Part shown: positions 53,136-62,162 of the stretch, piece by piece
Layout of the letters: every line of letters starts with the position of its first letter
Numbering within the stretch: position 1 is the stretch's first letter
Source: Pseudomonas marginalis
Lineage (GTDB): Bacteria; Pseudomonadota; Gammaproteobacteria; Pseudomonadales; Pseudomonadaceae
NCBI RefSeq assembly: GCF_008692035.1
Contig: NZ_VTFG01000001.1
Span: forward strand, 2,666,001 to 2,730,000
DNA length: 64,000 nt
Reading direction: 5' to 3'
Notes under the pieces: generated by a model
What the model was told of the DNA's origin: nothing
The model's database searches: none
Seen by the model: only the letters and a program-made list of their open reading frames with translations
Position numbers and translations under genes: made by a program

Positions 53136-53981
53136 TTACTGGCCGAGCGGCGTGACAGCCGCTGGCGCGTTGAGGCGCTGATTCAGGTTCTGCACCTGGC
53201 TCTGCAAGGTGGTGATATTGCGGGTGGTCTGGATGCGAAACACGTCGAACTCCTTGTTGGTCGGCGCATCGCTGTTGGCCGGCTGGCTGTCCTGGGCGCT
53301 TTTGAGTACCACGAGGTCCTGCTCAAGACGGGCGATGGCTGCGCTCGGGTTACCTTGCTTTTTCAAGGCGGCCACATCAGCAGCCAATTCCTTTATCTCG
53401 GTATCGCGCTTGCCGGCATCGCCCTGCGCTGCCTTCAGGGTGGCCACTGCATCGGTCAAGGCTTGCACCTGGCCCTGCAGCTTGGCATTGGCGCCCGACA
53501 GCTCAGTGGTGCTGGCAGTCATTTGCGCCAGGCGCTTGTCCAGCTCGGTGGCCTGGCCGACAACGCCGAGTTGCTGCTTGCCCTGCTCCAGCAGCTGGGT
53601 TTCCAGCTGTTTGATCTGCAGTTTCAGTGCTTCGCTGCCGTTGTTCACGTTGGCTTCACTGGCTACGACCTTGCCGGAAATGTCCTGCAGGCGCCCTGCC
53701 GCTTCTTCGCTGATGCGCGCAAAGCTTTCCTGGGTGGCAACCAACTGCTGGCCCATCAGGGAAATCTGCTGGAAGCTCCACCAGGCCAGGCCGGCGAAGG
53801 CGATCAGCAGCGCGCCGATCAATGCCCACAGCGGGCCGGTGCTGGCGCCCTTGACCTTGACCACGGGCGTGTTGCGCGAACGCACCGAGGTGGCCGGGGA
53901 AGGCTCGAAATCATCGTCATCCCCAAGATCGGCCCGCAGGCTGGGAATGTTGTCGAAATCGTCTTTGGCATCGTTACGCAT
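53136..53981 (-). CDS. Coiled-coil membrane protein of unknown function
   Basis: A 281-residue protein. An Asp-rich cytoplasmic N-terminus (DFDNIPSLRADLGDDDDFEP), one TM helix (about 50-70, GPLWALIGALLIAFAGLAWW), and a long coiled coil (about 75-250; repeated heptads, many Gln/Ala/Leu). The C-terminus is in the periplasm by topology. No family recognised. Its stop is followed by a GGCCTGTGGC hairpin (53101-53130). Confidence 0.78.
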   Translation of the reverse strand: MRNDAKDDFDNIPSLRADLGDDDDFEPSPATSVRSRNTPVVKVKGASTGPLWALIGALLIAFAGLAWWSFQQISLMGQQLVATQESFARISEEAAGRLQDISGKVVASEANVNNGSEALKLQIKQLETQLLEQGKQQLGVVGQATELDKRLAQMTASTTELSGANAKLQGQVQALTDAVATLKAAQGDAGKRDTEIKELAADVAALKKQGNPSAAIARLEQDLVVLKSAQDSQPANSDAPTNKEFDVFRIQTTRNITTLQSQVQNLNQRLNAPAAVTPLGQ

Positions 53982-54108
53982 GAATCAACCCTGAATCAGT
54001 GAGTTAGCCGGCTGGAAAGCCGAGCGACGGGAGTATAAACCCCAACCCCATCGCGTTGATCGACCCGGAACCTGGAATTCGGTTCCCGATGTGTTGCCTG
54101 TTGTGACC

Positions 54109-55107
54109 TTATTTGAACCCGGGATCCTGGGCCTTCCACCAACTGCAGAACTCGTCGAGGGCGGTCCACAGGCTGACCTTGGGCTCGTAATCCAGATAAT
54201 GCCTGGCCCGGCTGATGTCGAGGGTGAAATCTTTGTTCATTACCTGCATGCCCAGGCGCGATAACGCCGGCTCCGGACGACCGGGCCACATTGCGCAAAA
54301 GGCTTCGTTAAGCGCCGCCACGCTGTAGGACAAGCCGTAGGAGCGATAACGGGTCACCTGGGGCAACTCCATTTGGCGCATCACGTAATTGACCACATCC
54401 CACACCGGCACCGGCGTGCCGTTGCTGATGTTGTAGGCCTTGCCCAGGGCCGAACCGGTGGCCAGCAAACTGCTGAGCAGCGCTTCGTTGAGGTTGTGCA
54501 CACTGGTGAAGTCGACCTTGTTGAGACCGTCGCCGACGATAGCCAGGCGGTTCTTGCGCTGCATTTTCAGCAGGCGCGGAAAAATACTCATGTCACCGGC
54601 ACCGGTGACGAACCGCGGGCGCAGGGCCAGCACCTCGAGGCCGAACTCCTGGGCGCCGAACACTTTCTGTTCGGCCAGGTACTTCGTGGCCGCATAGGGA
54701 TGCTTGAAGCGCTTGGGGACTTGCTCTTCGGTCAACCCGAGGTGATCGCGCCCGTCGAAGTAGATCGACGGCGACGACAGGTGCACCAGACGGCCCACGC
54801 GCTGCTTGAGGCAGGCTTCCACGACGTTTTCAGTCACCAGCACGTTGCCTTGATGGAAGTCCTGGTACTTCCCCCACAAGCCCACGGCGCCTGCACAATG
54901 CACCACGGCTTCGACATCGCGGCACAGGTCGCGCACCAGGTCGGCATCACTCAAGTCACCCTGGATAAACTCGGCACCGCGTCGAACCAGGTGCTCCACC
55001 CCCTCGGCGCGCCGCCCGTTGACCCGCACGTCCAGGCCCTGCTCCAGGGCGAAACGCGCAAAGCGCCCGCCGATGAAGCCGCTTGCGCCGGTGACCAGAA
55101 TCTTCAT
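54109..55107 (-). CDS. NAD-dependent epimerase/dehydratase (3-beta-HSD-like)
   Basis: A 332-residue extended SDR: TGASGFIGGRFARFALEQG (nucleotide binding), VVHCAGAVGLWG, HLSSPSIYFDGRDHLG and catalytic Tyr/Lys in HPYAATKYLAEQKV. It resembles the 3-beta-hydroxysteroid dehydrogenase-like NAD-epimerases. In P. aeruginosa a similar gene (PA4361) lies beside argP. Transcribed after argP on the same strand. Confidence 0.88.
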   Translation of the reverse strand: MKILVTGASGFIGGRFARFALEQGLDVRVNGRRAEGVEHLVRRGAEFIQGDLSDADLVRDLCRDVEAVVHCAGAVGLWGKYQDFHQGNVLVTENVVEACLKQRVGRLVHLSSPSIYFDGRDHLGLTEEQVPKRFKHPYAATKYLAEQKVFGAQEFGLEVLALRPRFVTGAGDMSIFPRLLKMQRKNRLAIVGDGLNKVDFTSVHNLNEALLSSLLATGSALGKAYNISNGTPVPVWDVVNYVMRQMELPQVTRYRSYGLSYSVAALNEAFCAMWPGRPEPALSRLGMQVMNKDFTLDISRARHYLDYEPKVSLWTALDEFCSWWKAQDPGFK

Positions 55108-55159
55108 GTATTACCCCGTGTTCTTTCATTTTTCATCGCTGTTGCCTTGACGACCGCCA

Positions 55160-56053
55160 TCAGTCCAACGGCACCAACCATTGTCCACAGGCTTGGGCCA
55201 GGTGGTCGGTCAACAGGCCCAACAGCTGCCCGCCGCTGCGCCAATGATGCCAGTACAACGGCACATCGATGGGCTTATCTGGCATCAACTCGACCAGCAC
55301 GCCTTTTTCCAGCTGGTCGCGCACCTGCAGTTCAGGCACCAGCCCCCAGCCGAGCCCGGCTTCCGCCAGGCGGATAAAGCCTTCGGACGATGGGCATAAA
55401 TGGTGTTCGAAACCACCGTCCACGCCCAGAGACGCCAAATAGCGATGCTGCAGGAAATCATCCGGGCCAAACACCAGCGCCGGTGTGCGCGCCAGTTGGT
55501 CGGCACGCACACCTTCGGGGAAATGCCGTGCAACAAATGCCGGGCTGGCCAACGCCCGATAACGCATGGCGCCGAGCAACAGGCTGCGGGCTCCGGCCAC
55601 CGGGCGCTCGCTGGCGCAGATACAGGCGGCCACCTCGCCGGCGCGCATGCGCTTGAGCCCCACCGTCTGGTCTTCTACCACCAGATCCAGCAGCAAATGC
55701 TGCTCGGCACAGAAGTCGCTGACCGCCTCGGCCCACCAAGTGGCCAGGCTGTCGGCATTCAGGGCGATGCGCAGGCGCTCAGGCATGCCTTCTTCGTCCA
55801 GCGCCGGCACCTGGCTTTGCAGGTCGCGCTCCAGCAGCCGCACTTGCTGCACATGGTTAAGCAAACGCCGACCGATATCGGTGGGCGCCGGCGGCGTAAC
55901 CCGCACCAGCACCGGCTGGCCGATGCGTGCTTCCAATAACTTGATGCGCTGGGAAATCGCCGATTGCGACAGCCCCAATACCTGGGCACCGCGCTCGAAG
56001 CCGGCCTGTTCCACCACCGCCGCCAGGGCGGAAAGCAATTTATAGTCGAACAT
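55160..56053 (-). CDS. argP: LysR-family regulator ArgP (IciA)
   Basis: A 297-residue LysR regulator responding to lysine and arginine. HTH with FDYKLLSALAAVVEQAGFER and QSAISQRIKLLEARIG, then an effector domain with SSEGFIRLAEAGLGWGLVPE. The start at 56053 is chosen because a longer frame to 56383 would run across the divergent ACT gene. Divergent from an ACT-domain gene and argO, the exporter it normally activates. Confidence 0.93.
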   Translation of the reverse strand: MFDYKLLSALAAVVEQAGFERGAQVLGLSQSAISQRIKLLEARIGQPVLVRVTPPAPTDIGRRLLNHVQQVRLLERDLQSQVPALDEEGMPERLRIALNADSLATWWAEAVSDFCAEQHLLLDLVVEDQTVGLKRMRAGEVAACICASERPVAGARSLLLGAMRYRALASPAFVARHFPEGVRADQLARTPALVFGPDDFLQHRYLASLGVDGGFEHHLCPSSEGFIRLAEAGLGWGLVPELQVRDQLEKGVLVELMPDKPIDVPLYWHHWRSGGQLLGLLTDHLAQACGQWLVPLD

Positions 56054-56152
56054 CAGTTTCTCTAATGAGCGATCAGCAATATTGGTTTTTCTTATACAGC
56101 CTGGGCCATGAGAATAGCCAGCATCGCTTCTCTCTTCATAAGGACCTTCAGC

Positions 56153-56554
56153 ATGGCTGGCGAAACCGCCCTGGCAACCCTGCTGCGCAGCATGAGCCCG
56201 CAGCTCAATGACGGTGACTACGTGTTCTGCACCCTGCCTGACCATCGGATTCCGGCCGGTTGCGAGGCCATCGGCAGCTTTCGCGAACAGGAAGGCCTGA
56301 CCCTGATCCTGGAGCGCCGGCAGGCGGAACAGGCCGGCCTGGCGTTCGACTACATCGCGGCGTGGATCACCCTGAATGTGCATTCAGCGCTGCAAGCCGT
56401 GGGCCTGACGGCCGCCTTCGCCAGCGCACTCGGCAAGGCCGGGATCAGTTGCAACGTGATCGCCGGCTACTACCACGACCACCTGTTCGTCGGCCGCGCG
56501 GATGCCGAGCGAGCCATGGACGTATTGCGGCAACTGGCAGCGACTTCGGAGTAA
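56153..56554 (+). CDS. ACT-domain protein
   Basis: A 133-residue stand-alone ACT-type protein (MAGETALATLLRSMSPQLND, GDYVFCTLPDHRIPAGCEAI, LTAAFASALGKAGISCNVIAGYYHDHLFV). ACT domains bind amino acids. Its TAA overlaps the next reading frame (TAATG at 56552), and it lies between divergent argP and the argO-type exporter, so a role in sensing lysine or arginine is plausible. P. aeruginosa PA4364 has the same position. Confidence 0.88.
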   Translation: MAGETALATLLRSMSPQLNDGDYVFCTLPDHRIPAGCEAIGSFREQEGLTLILERRQAEQAGLAFDYIAAWITLNVHSALQAVGLTAAFASALGKAGISCNVIAGYYHDHLFVGRADAERAMDVLRQLAATSE

Positions 56555-56559
56555 TGGTT

Positions 56560-57159
56560 ATGTGGCAAAGCTATCTGAACGGATTATTGGTGGCCCTGGG
56601 GCTGATCATGGCCATCGGCACGCAAAACGCATTTGTATTGGCGCAAAGCCTGCGCCGTGAACATCACCTGCCAGTGGCAGCGTTGTGCGTGGTGTGCGAC
56701 GCCTTGCTCGTGGCAGCCGGGGTATTCGGCCTGGCGACGGTACTGGCACAAAACCCGCTGCTGCTGGCAATTGCCCGCTGGGGCGGCGCCGCGTTCCTGC
56801 TGTGGTACGGCACCCTGGCGCTGCGCCGGGCGTTTTCGACACAGGGCCTGGAGCAAGGGGGCGACCTCAAGGTCCGCTCATTGCGCGCCGTATTGCTCAG
56901 TGCCCTGGCGGTCACGTTGCTCAATCCGCATGTGTATCTGGACACGGTGCTGCTGATCGGCTCGCTGGGCGCGCAACAAACCGAACCCGGCGCCTACGTG
57001 GCCGGGGCCGCGAGTGCATCGTTGCTGTGGTTCGCCACCCTGGCGCTCGGCGCGGCCTGGTTGGCGCCGTGGCTGGCACGCCCGGCGACATGGCGCCTGT
57101 TGGACCTGTTGGTAGCAGTGATGATGTTCAGCGTGGCCTATCAATTGATCAGCGCCTGA
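56560..57159 (+). CDS. argO: LysE/ArgO-family amino-acid exporter
   Basis: A 199-residue inner-membrane exporter with five to six hydrophobic segments and the family motif MAIGTQNAFVLAQSLRREHH near the start, plus TLLNPHVYLDTVLLIGSLGA. Exports arginine or lysine. ATG 56560 is favoured over 56554 because GGAG then has normal spacing. Controlled by ArgP by analogy. Confidence 0.9.
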   Translation: MWQSYLNGLLVALGLIMAIGTQNAFVLAQSLRREHHLPVAALCVVCDALLVAAGVFGLATVLAQNPLLLAIARWGGAAFLLWYGTLALRRAFSTQGLEQGGDLKVRSLRAVLLSALAVTLLNPHVYLDTVLLIGSLGAQQTEPGAYVAGAASASLLWFATLALGAAWLAPWLARPATWRLLDLLVAVMMFSVAYQLISA

Positions 57160-57337
57160 TGAATATTCCAAAACGCTCTGGAACCTCTATCCCACACAGT
57201 TGTTGCGTGGTTTTGCCGCACCCCCGGTGCTATGATCCGGACCCTGCGCCGCAAAGAGTACAAACTCCCCGGCGCTTGTTTGGCCGCCCGTGATCGGCCT
57301 TGCGCTCACCGCAACTGACCTGATTAGGAGAATCATC

Positions 57338-57934
57338 ATGGCTTTCGAATTGCCGCCGCTGCCCTACGCACACGATGCCCTGCAGCCGCACATCTCCAAG
57401 GAAACCTTGGAGTACCACCACGACAAGCACCACAACACCTATGTCGTGAACCTGAACAACCTGGTGCCAGGCACCGAGTTCGAAGGCAAGACCCTGGAAG
57501 AAATCGTCAAGTCTTCTTCGGGCGGCATCTTCAACAACGCCGCTCAGGTCTGGAACCACACCTTCTACTGGAACTGCCTGGCACCAAACGCCGGCGGCCA
57601 ACCTACCGGCGCGCTGGCTGAAGCCATCAACGCCGCGTTCGGTTCGTTCGACAAGTTCAAGGAAGAATTCACCAAGACGTCCGTCGGCACCTTCGGTTCC
57701 GGTTGGGGCTGGCTGGTGAAAAAGGCTGACGGTTCCCTGGCCCTGGCCAGCACCATCGGCGCCGGCAACCCGCTGACCAGCGGCGACACCCCGCTGCTGA
57801 CCTGCGACGTGTGGGAACACGCCTACTACATCGACTACCGCAACGTGCGTCCAAAGTATGTGGAAGCGTTCTGGAACCTGGTCAACTGGAAGTTCGTCGC
57901 TGAGCAGTTCGAAGGCAAGACCTTCACTGCCTAA
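57338..57934 (+). CDS. sodB: Iron superoxide dismutase
   Basis: Dismutates superoxide; cytoplasmic. The 198-residue protein has the Fe-SOD signature: H27-type [43 protein letters not shown] (Fe-type), and the C-terminal metal ligands in [13 protein letters not shown]. The start at 57338 is behind TTAGGAGAA. Confidence 0.97.
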   Translation: MAFELPPLPYAHDALQPHISKETLEYHHDKHHNTYVVNLNNLVPGTEFEGKTLEEIVKSSSGGIFNNAAQVWNHTFYWNCLAPNAGGQPTGALAEAINAAFGSFDKFKEEFTKTSVGTFGSGWGWLVKKADGSLALASTIGAGNPLTSGDTPLLTCDVWEHAYYIDYRNVRPKYVEAFWNLVNWKFVAEQFEGKTFTA

Positions 57935-57950
57935 GCAACCCTTGCAGTAG

Positions 57951-57979
57951 AAAGAGCCCGGCGAATGCCGGGCTTTTTT
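57951..57979 (+). terminator. Rho-independent terminator after sodB
   Basis: GAGCCCGGC / GCCGGGCTT stem with GAAT loop and six T, 17 bases after sodB. Confidence 0.95.
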
Positions 57980-58071
57980 ATGCGAGGCGGGAATGATGGA
58001 ACTCAGCAATGGGAACTTGCCACCTATACGGCGAGAGGAATCCCCCTCTTATCCAATATCGGAGAGTTCTC

Positions 58072-58269
58072 ATGCCAATAGCAGAAACCGCAGCAGTCGG
58101 ATTAGCCGTCGGGGTCGCCACCCAAGCGGCTCAAACCGCGCTCCCCGTAGTCGCTGATGTAGCCGCTCCTGTACTGGACAGCGCCGCACCAGGCGCAGGG
58201 CAAGCGCTCAAAGGAACAATCAACTTTGCATCTTCCGCCGCAGAGGTACTGCCGAAGATAGGAGGATAA
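58072..58269 (+). CDS. 65-residue Ala/Val-rich orphan protein
   Basis: Starts MPIAETAAVGLAVGVATQAAQ behind GGAGAG. About one third Ala, with hydrophobic amphipathic stretches and Lys only near the C-terminus (LKGTINFASSAAEVLPKIGG). No family recognised. It sits between sodB and bifA, where I recall no such gene in P. aeruginosa. Could be a small secreted or membrane peptide. A stop at 58269 and the ribosome site support coding, but the evidence is modest. Confidence 0.6.
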   Translation: MPIAETAAVGLAVGVATQAAQTALPVVADVAAPVLDSAAPGAGQALKGTINFASSAAEVLPKIGG

Positions 58270-58471
58270 AGAGGGAATGGCGGATCTCAATCCGCCTACA
58301 GCCCCCTCGCGCCCCAGTTTTATTTCTCACCCCACGCGACGCTGAGCCACAACGCTCCTCGACATTTTTCCCAAACCATCCCCAGCCGCAATGTTCCTTT
58401 GACTGCCAACCTCAGATTGCCAATACTCATGGCATATTGAAGGCCACCCGCATGAGACAAGGAATGCCCCT

Positions 58472-60523
58472 TTGAAGCTGGAACTCAAAAACAGCTTGTC
58501 GGTGAAGTTGCTACGGGTCGTGCTGCTGTCGGCGTTGATCGTGGGCGTGACGCTGAGCGTGGCGCAGATCGTGTTCGATGCCTACAAGACGCGCCAGGCC
58601 GTGGCCGGTGATGCCCAGCGCATCCTCGACATGTTTCGCGACCCCTCGACCCAGGCCGTCTATAGCCTGGACCGCGAGATGGGCATGCAGGTGATAGAGG
58701 GGCTGTTCCAGGACGAGGCGGTGCGCATGGCCTCCATCGGCCATCCCAACGAAACCATGCTGGCAGAAAAAAGCCGCGCCTTGCAGCACTCCCCCAGCCG
58801 CTGGCTCACCGACCTGATTCTTGGCCGGGAACGCACCTTCACCACGGCCTTGGTCGGCAAAGGCCCCTACAGCGAATATTACGGCGACCTGAGCATTACC
58901 CTCGACACCGCCACGTACGGCCAGGGTTTTATTGTCAGTTCGGTGATCATCTTCATTTCCGGCGTGTTACGCGCCTTGGCCATGGGCCTGGTGTTGTACC
59001 TGGTTTACCACTGGCTGCTGACCAAGCCGCTGTCGCGGATTATCGAACACCTGACATCGATCAACCCGGACCGTCCCAGCGAGCACAAGATCCCGCAACT
59101 CAAGGGCCACGAGCGCAACGAGTTGGGGTTGTGGATCAACACCGCCAACCAGTTGCTCGAATCCATCGAGCGCAACACCCACCTGCGCCATGAGGCGGAA
59201 TCCAGCCTGCTGCGCATGGCCCAGTACGATTTTCTCACCGGCCTGCCCAACCGCCAGAAACTGCAGGAGCAACTGGACAAGATCCTCATCGACGCCGGCC
59301 GCCGCCAGCGCCGCGTAGCGGTGCTGTGCGTGGGACTGGATGACTTCAAAAGCGTCAACGAGCAGTTCACCTACCAGGCCGGCGACAAATTGCTGCTGGC
59401 CCTGGCCGACCGTCTGCGCGCCCACAGCGGTCGCCTCGGCGCCCTCGCCCGCCTGGGGGGCGACCAGTTCGCGCTGGTACAGGCCGATATCGACCAGCCC
59501 TACGAAGCGGCCGAACTGGCGCAAAGCATCCTCGACGACCTGGAGGCGGAGTTCGCCCTCGACCACGAGGAAATTCGCCTGCGCGCCACCATCGGCATCA
59601 CCTTGTTTCCCGAAGATGGCGACAGCACCGAGAAGCTGCTGCAAAAAGCCGAACAGACCATGACCCTGGCCAAGAGTCGCTCTCGCAACCGCTATCAGTT
59701 CTATATCGCCAGCGTCGACAGCGAAATGCGCCGCCGCCGCGAGCTGGAAAAAGACCTGCGCGATGCCCTCAGCCGCGACCAGTTCCACCTGGTCTACCAG
59801 CCGCAGATCAGCTACCGCGACCAGCGTGTGGTAGGCGTGGAAGCCCTGATCCGCTGGCAGCACCCGGAACACGGCCTGGTGCCGCCGGACCTGTTCATCC
59901 CGCTGGCAGAACAGAACGGCACCATTATTCCGATTGGCGAATGGGTACTGGACCAGGCCTGTCGACAATTGCGCGAATGGCATGACCTGGGCTTCACCGA
60001 ACTGCGCATGGCGGTCAACCTGTCCACCGTGCAGTTGCACCACACCGAGTTGCCACGGGTGGTCAACAACCTGATGCAGATCTACCGCCTGCCGCCGCGC
60101 AGCCTGGAACTGGAAGTCACCGAGACCGGCCTGATGGAAGACATCAGCACCGCCGCCCAACACCTGTTGAGCCTGCGCCGCTCCGGGGCATTGATCGCGA
60201 TTGATGATTTCGGCACCGGCTATTCCTCCTTGAGCTATTTGAAGAGCCTGCCCCTGGACAAGATCAAGATCGACAAAAGCTTCGTCCAGGACCTGCTGGA
60301 CGACGATGACGACGCCACCATCGTTCGCGCCATTATCCAACTGGGCAAAAGCCTGGGCATGCAGGTCATCGCGGAAGGCGTGGAAACCGCGGAGCAGGAG
60401 GCCTACATCATCTCCGAGGGCTGCCATGAAGGTCAGGGTTACTACTACAGTAAACCCCTGCCGGCCCGGGAGTTGGCGGCTTTTTTGAAGCAGGCGGAGC
60501 GCAATGGCGCGGCTATTCTCTGA
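58472..60523 (+). CDS. bifA: c-di-GMP phosphodiesterase BifA
   Basis: Degrades c-di-GMP and links motility with biofilm formation. The 683-residue protein has TM1 (about 10-33), a periplasmic domain, TM2 (about 155-180), a degenerate GGDEF domain with LGGDQFALV (about 329-338), and an active EAL domain (EALIRWQHPEHG at about 455, DDFGTGYSSLSYLKSLPLDKIKIDKSF, VIAEGVETAEQ). GGDQF with intact EAL matches BifA. Start codon TTG, behind AAGGAA. Synteny sodB-bifA supports the name. Confidence 0.9.
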   Translation: MKLELKNSLSVKLLRVVLLSALIVGVTLSVAQIVFDAYKTRQAVAGDAQRILDMFRDPSTQAVYSLDREMGMQVIEGLFQDEAVRMASIGHPNETMLAEKSRALQHSPSRWLTDLILGRERTFTTALVGKGPYSEYYGDLSITLDTATYGQGFIVSSVIIFISGVLRALAMGLVLYLVYHWLLTKPLSRIIEHLTSINPDRPSEHKIPQLKGHERNELGLWINTANQLLESIERNTHLRHEAESSLLRMAQYDFLTGLPNRQKLQEQLDKILIDAGRRQRRVAVLCVGLDDFKSVNEQFTYQAGDKLLLALADRLRAHSGRLGALARLGGDQFALVQADIDQPYEAAELAQSILDDLEAEFALDHEEIRLRATIGITLFPEDGDSTEKLLQKAEQTMTLAKSRSRNRYQFYIASVDSEMRRRRELEKDLRDALSRDQFHLVYQPQISYRDQRVVGVEALIRWQHPEHGLVPPDLFIPLAEQNGTIIPIGEWVLDQACRQLREWHDLGFTELRMAVNLSTVQLHHTELPRVVNNLMQIYRLPPRSLELEVTETGLMEDISTAAQHLLSLRRSGALIAIDDFGTGYSSLSYLKSLPLDKIKIDKSFVQDLLDDDDDATIVRAIIQLGKSLGMQVIAEGVETAEQEAYIISEGCHEGQGYYYSKPLPARELAAFLKQAERNGAAIL

Positions 60524-60571
60524 GCGGACAAAACGATACTGAAGATTTCCCGCGTATAACCCTTTACACAA

Positions 60572-60590
60572 AATGCAAATCTTTCGCATT
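60572..60590. promoter_or_regulatory. Possible Fur box upstream of imelysin gene
   Basis: AATGCAAA-TCT-TTCGCATT, an inverted repeat with one mismatch, 60 bases before the imelysin start. About 12 of 19 positions match the Fur consensus; imelysin genes are often iron-regulated. Weak evidence. Confidence 0.3.
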
Positions 60591-60649
60591 ATGTCGCAGT
60601 TTTGCGCGACCCCCGCGCGCCCATCAACAACCGAAGCAGGATGTTCGCC

Positions 60650-61993
60650 ATGATTCGTATGCCCCTGGCCACCGCCAGTCTGCTGGCCATTGCCATTTCT
60701 CTCGCCGGTTGCGGCGAAGGTAAAGACAAGCCCGCAGCCAACCAGGCGCCGACCCCGGCTGCCAGCACCACCGCTCCAGCGGCTGCCACCCCTGCCGGCC
60801 AGGTCGACGAAGCGGCCGCCAAGGCCGTGGTTGCGCATTACGCCGACATGGTCTTCGCGGTGTACAGCGATGCCGAGTCCACGGCAAAAACCCTGCAAAC
60901 CGCAATCGACGCCTTCCTCGCCAAACCGAACGACGAAACCCTGAAGGCCGCCCGCGCCGCCTGGGTTGCCGCGCGCGTTCCGTACCTGCAGAGCGAAGTG
61001 TTCCGCTTCGGCAACACCATCATCGATGACTGGGAAGGTCAGGTGAACGCCTGGCCCCTGGACGAAGGTCTGATCGACTACGTCGACAAATCCTACGAAC
61101 ACGCTCTGGGCAACCCGGGCGCTACCGCCAACATCATCGCCAACACCGAAGTCCAGGTCGGCGAAGACAAGGTCGACGTGAAGGACATCACCCCGGAAAA
61201 ACTCGCCAGCCTCAATGAGCTGGGCGGTTCCGAAGCCAACGTCGCCACCGGCTACCACGCCATCGAATTCCTGCTCTGGGGCCAGGACCTGAACGGCACC
61301 GGCCCAGGCGCCGGCAACCGCCCTGCGTCGGATTACCTGACCGGCGACGGCGCAACCGGCGGCCACAACGAGCGCCGCCGCGCCTACCTGACCGCCGTGA
61401 CCCAACTGCTGGTCAGCGACCTGCAGGAAATGGTCGGCAACTGGAAACCCAATGTCGAAGACAACTACCGCGCCACCCTGGAGGCAGAACCTGCCACCGA
61501 CGGCCTGCGCAAAATGTTGTTCGGCATGGGCAGCCTGTCCCTGGGCGAACTGGCCGGTGAACGCATGAAGGTTTCCCTGGAAGCCAACTCGCCGGAAGAC
61601 GAACAGGACTGCTTCAGCGACAACACCCATTACTCGCACTTCTACGACGCCAAGGGCATCCGCAACGTCTACCTGGGCGAGTACACCCGCGTCGACGGCA
61701 CCAAACTGACCGGCGCCAGCCTGTCGTCCCTGGTGGCCAAGGCCGACCCGGCGGCCGATACCGCGCTGAAAGCGGACCTGGCGGCGACCGAAGCGAAAAT
61801 CCAGGTCATGGTTGATCACGCTCAGAAAGGTGAACACTACGACCAGTTGATCGCGGCCGGTAACGACGCAGGCAACCAGATCGTGCGTGACGCCATCGCC
61901 GCCCTGGTCAAGCAGACCGGTTCGATCGAGGCCGCGGCAGGCAAGCTGGGCATCAGCGACCTGAACCCGGATAACGCTGATCACGAGTTCTGA
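60650..61993 (+). CDS. Imelysin-family lipoprotein
   Basis: A 447-residue exported protein of the imelysin (IcmP/EfeO-like M75) family, probably iron-related. Lipoprotein signal (MIRMPLATASLLAIAISLAG followed by Cys21) then an Ala/Pro-rich linker; the core has GYHAIEFLLWGQD (GxHxxE), plus NERRRAYLTAVTQLLVSDL and CFSDNTHYSHFYDAKGIRNVY. The start at 60650 places AGGA 8 bases upstream and gives a proper lipobox. Confidence 0.88.
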   Translation: MIRMPLATASLLAIAISLAGCGEGKDKPAANQAPTPAASTTAPAAATPAGQVDEAAAKAVVAHYADMVFAVYSDAESTAKTLQTAIDAFLAKPNDETLKAARAAWVAARVPYLQSEVFRFGNTIIDDWEGQVNAWPLDEGLIDYVDKSYEHALGNPGATANIIANTEVQVGEDKVDVKDITPEKLASLNELGGSEANVATGYHAIEFLLWGQDLNGTGPGAGNRPASDYLTGDGATGGHNERRRAYLTAVTQLLVSDLQEMVGNWKPNVEDNYRATLEAEPATDGLRKMLFGMGSLSLGELAGERMKVSLEANSPEDEQDCFSDNTHYSHFYDAKGIRNVYLGEYTRVDGTKLTGASLSSLVAKADPAADTALKADLAATEAKIQVMVDHAQKGEHYDQLIAAGNDAGNQIVRDAIAALVKQTGSIEAAAGKLGISDLNPDNADHEF

Positions 61994-62010
61994 TCAGTAC
62001 GGTGTTGAAT

Positions 62011-62038
62011 GAGGCGGCCTTCGGGTCGCCTTTTTTTT
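62011..62038 (+). terminator. Rho-independent terminator after imelysin gene
   Basis: AGGCGGCC-TTC-GGGTCGCCT stem followed by eight T. Confidence 0.93.
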
Positions 62039-62162
62039 ACCTGCCTTTCACAGTAGGACCGCCACCCCCTCCCACATTTGATTTGCGTCGCTTTCAAGGC
62101 CCGGTTTACATGCCCGGCACCCCAGGTAGAATGGCGCCTCTGCCCTATTTCGAGCTCACTTC

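Noticed and set aside
58472..60523. Active diguanylate cyclase call for this protein
   Set aside because: The active-site motif is GGDQF, and the EAL domain is intact, so phosphodiesterase (BifA) fits better.
58967..61984. A 1005-codon open frame on the minus strand across bifA and the imelysin gene
   Set aside because: It is an antisense shadow from GC-rich third positions. The plus-strand frames carry complete, recognisable EAL and imelysin domains, while the shadow is Gly/Val/Gln-rich with no known fold.
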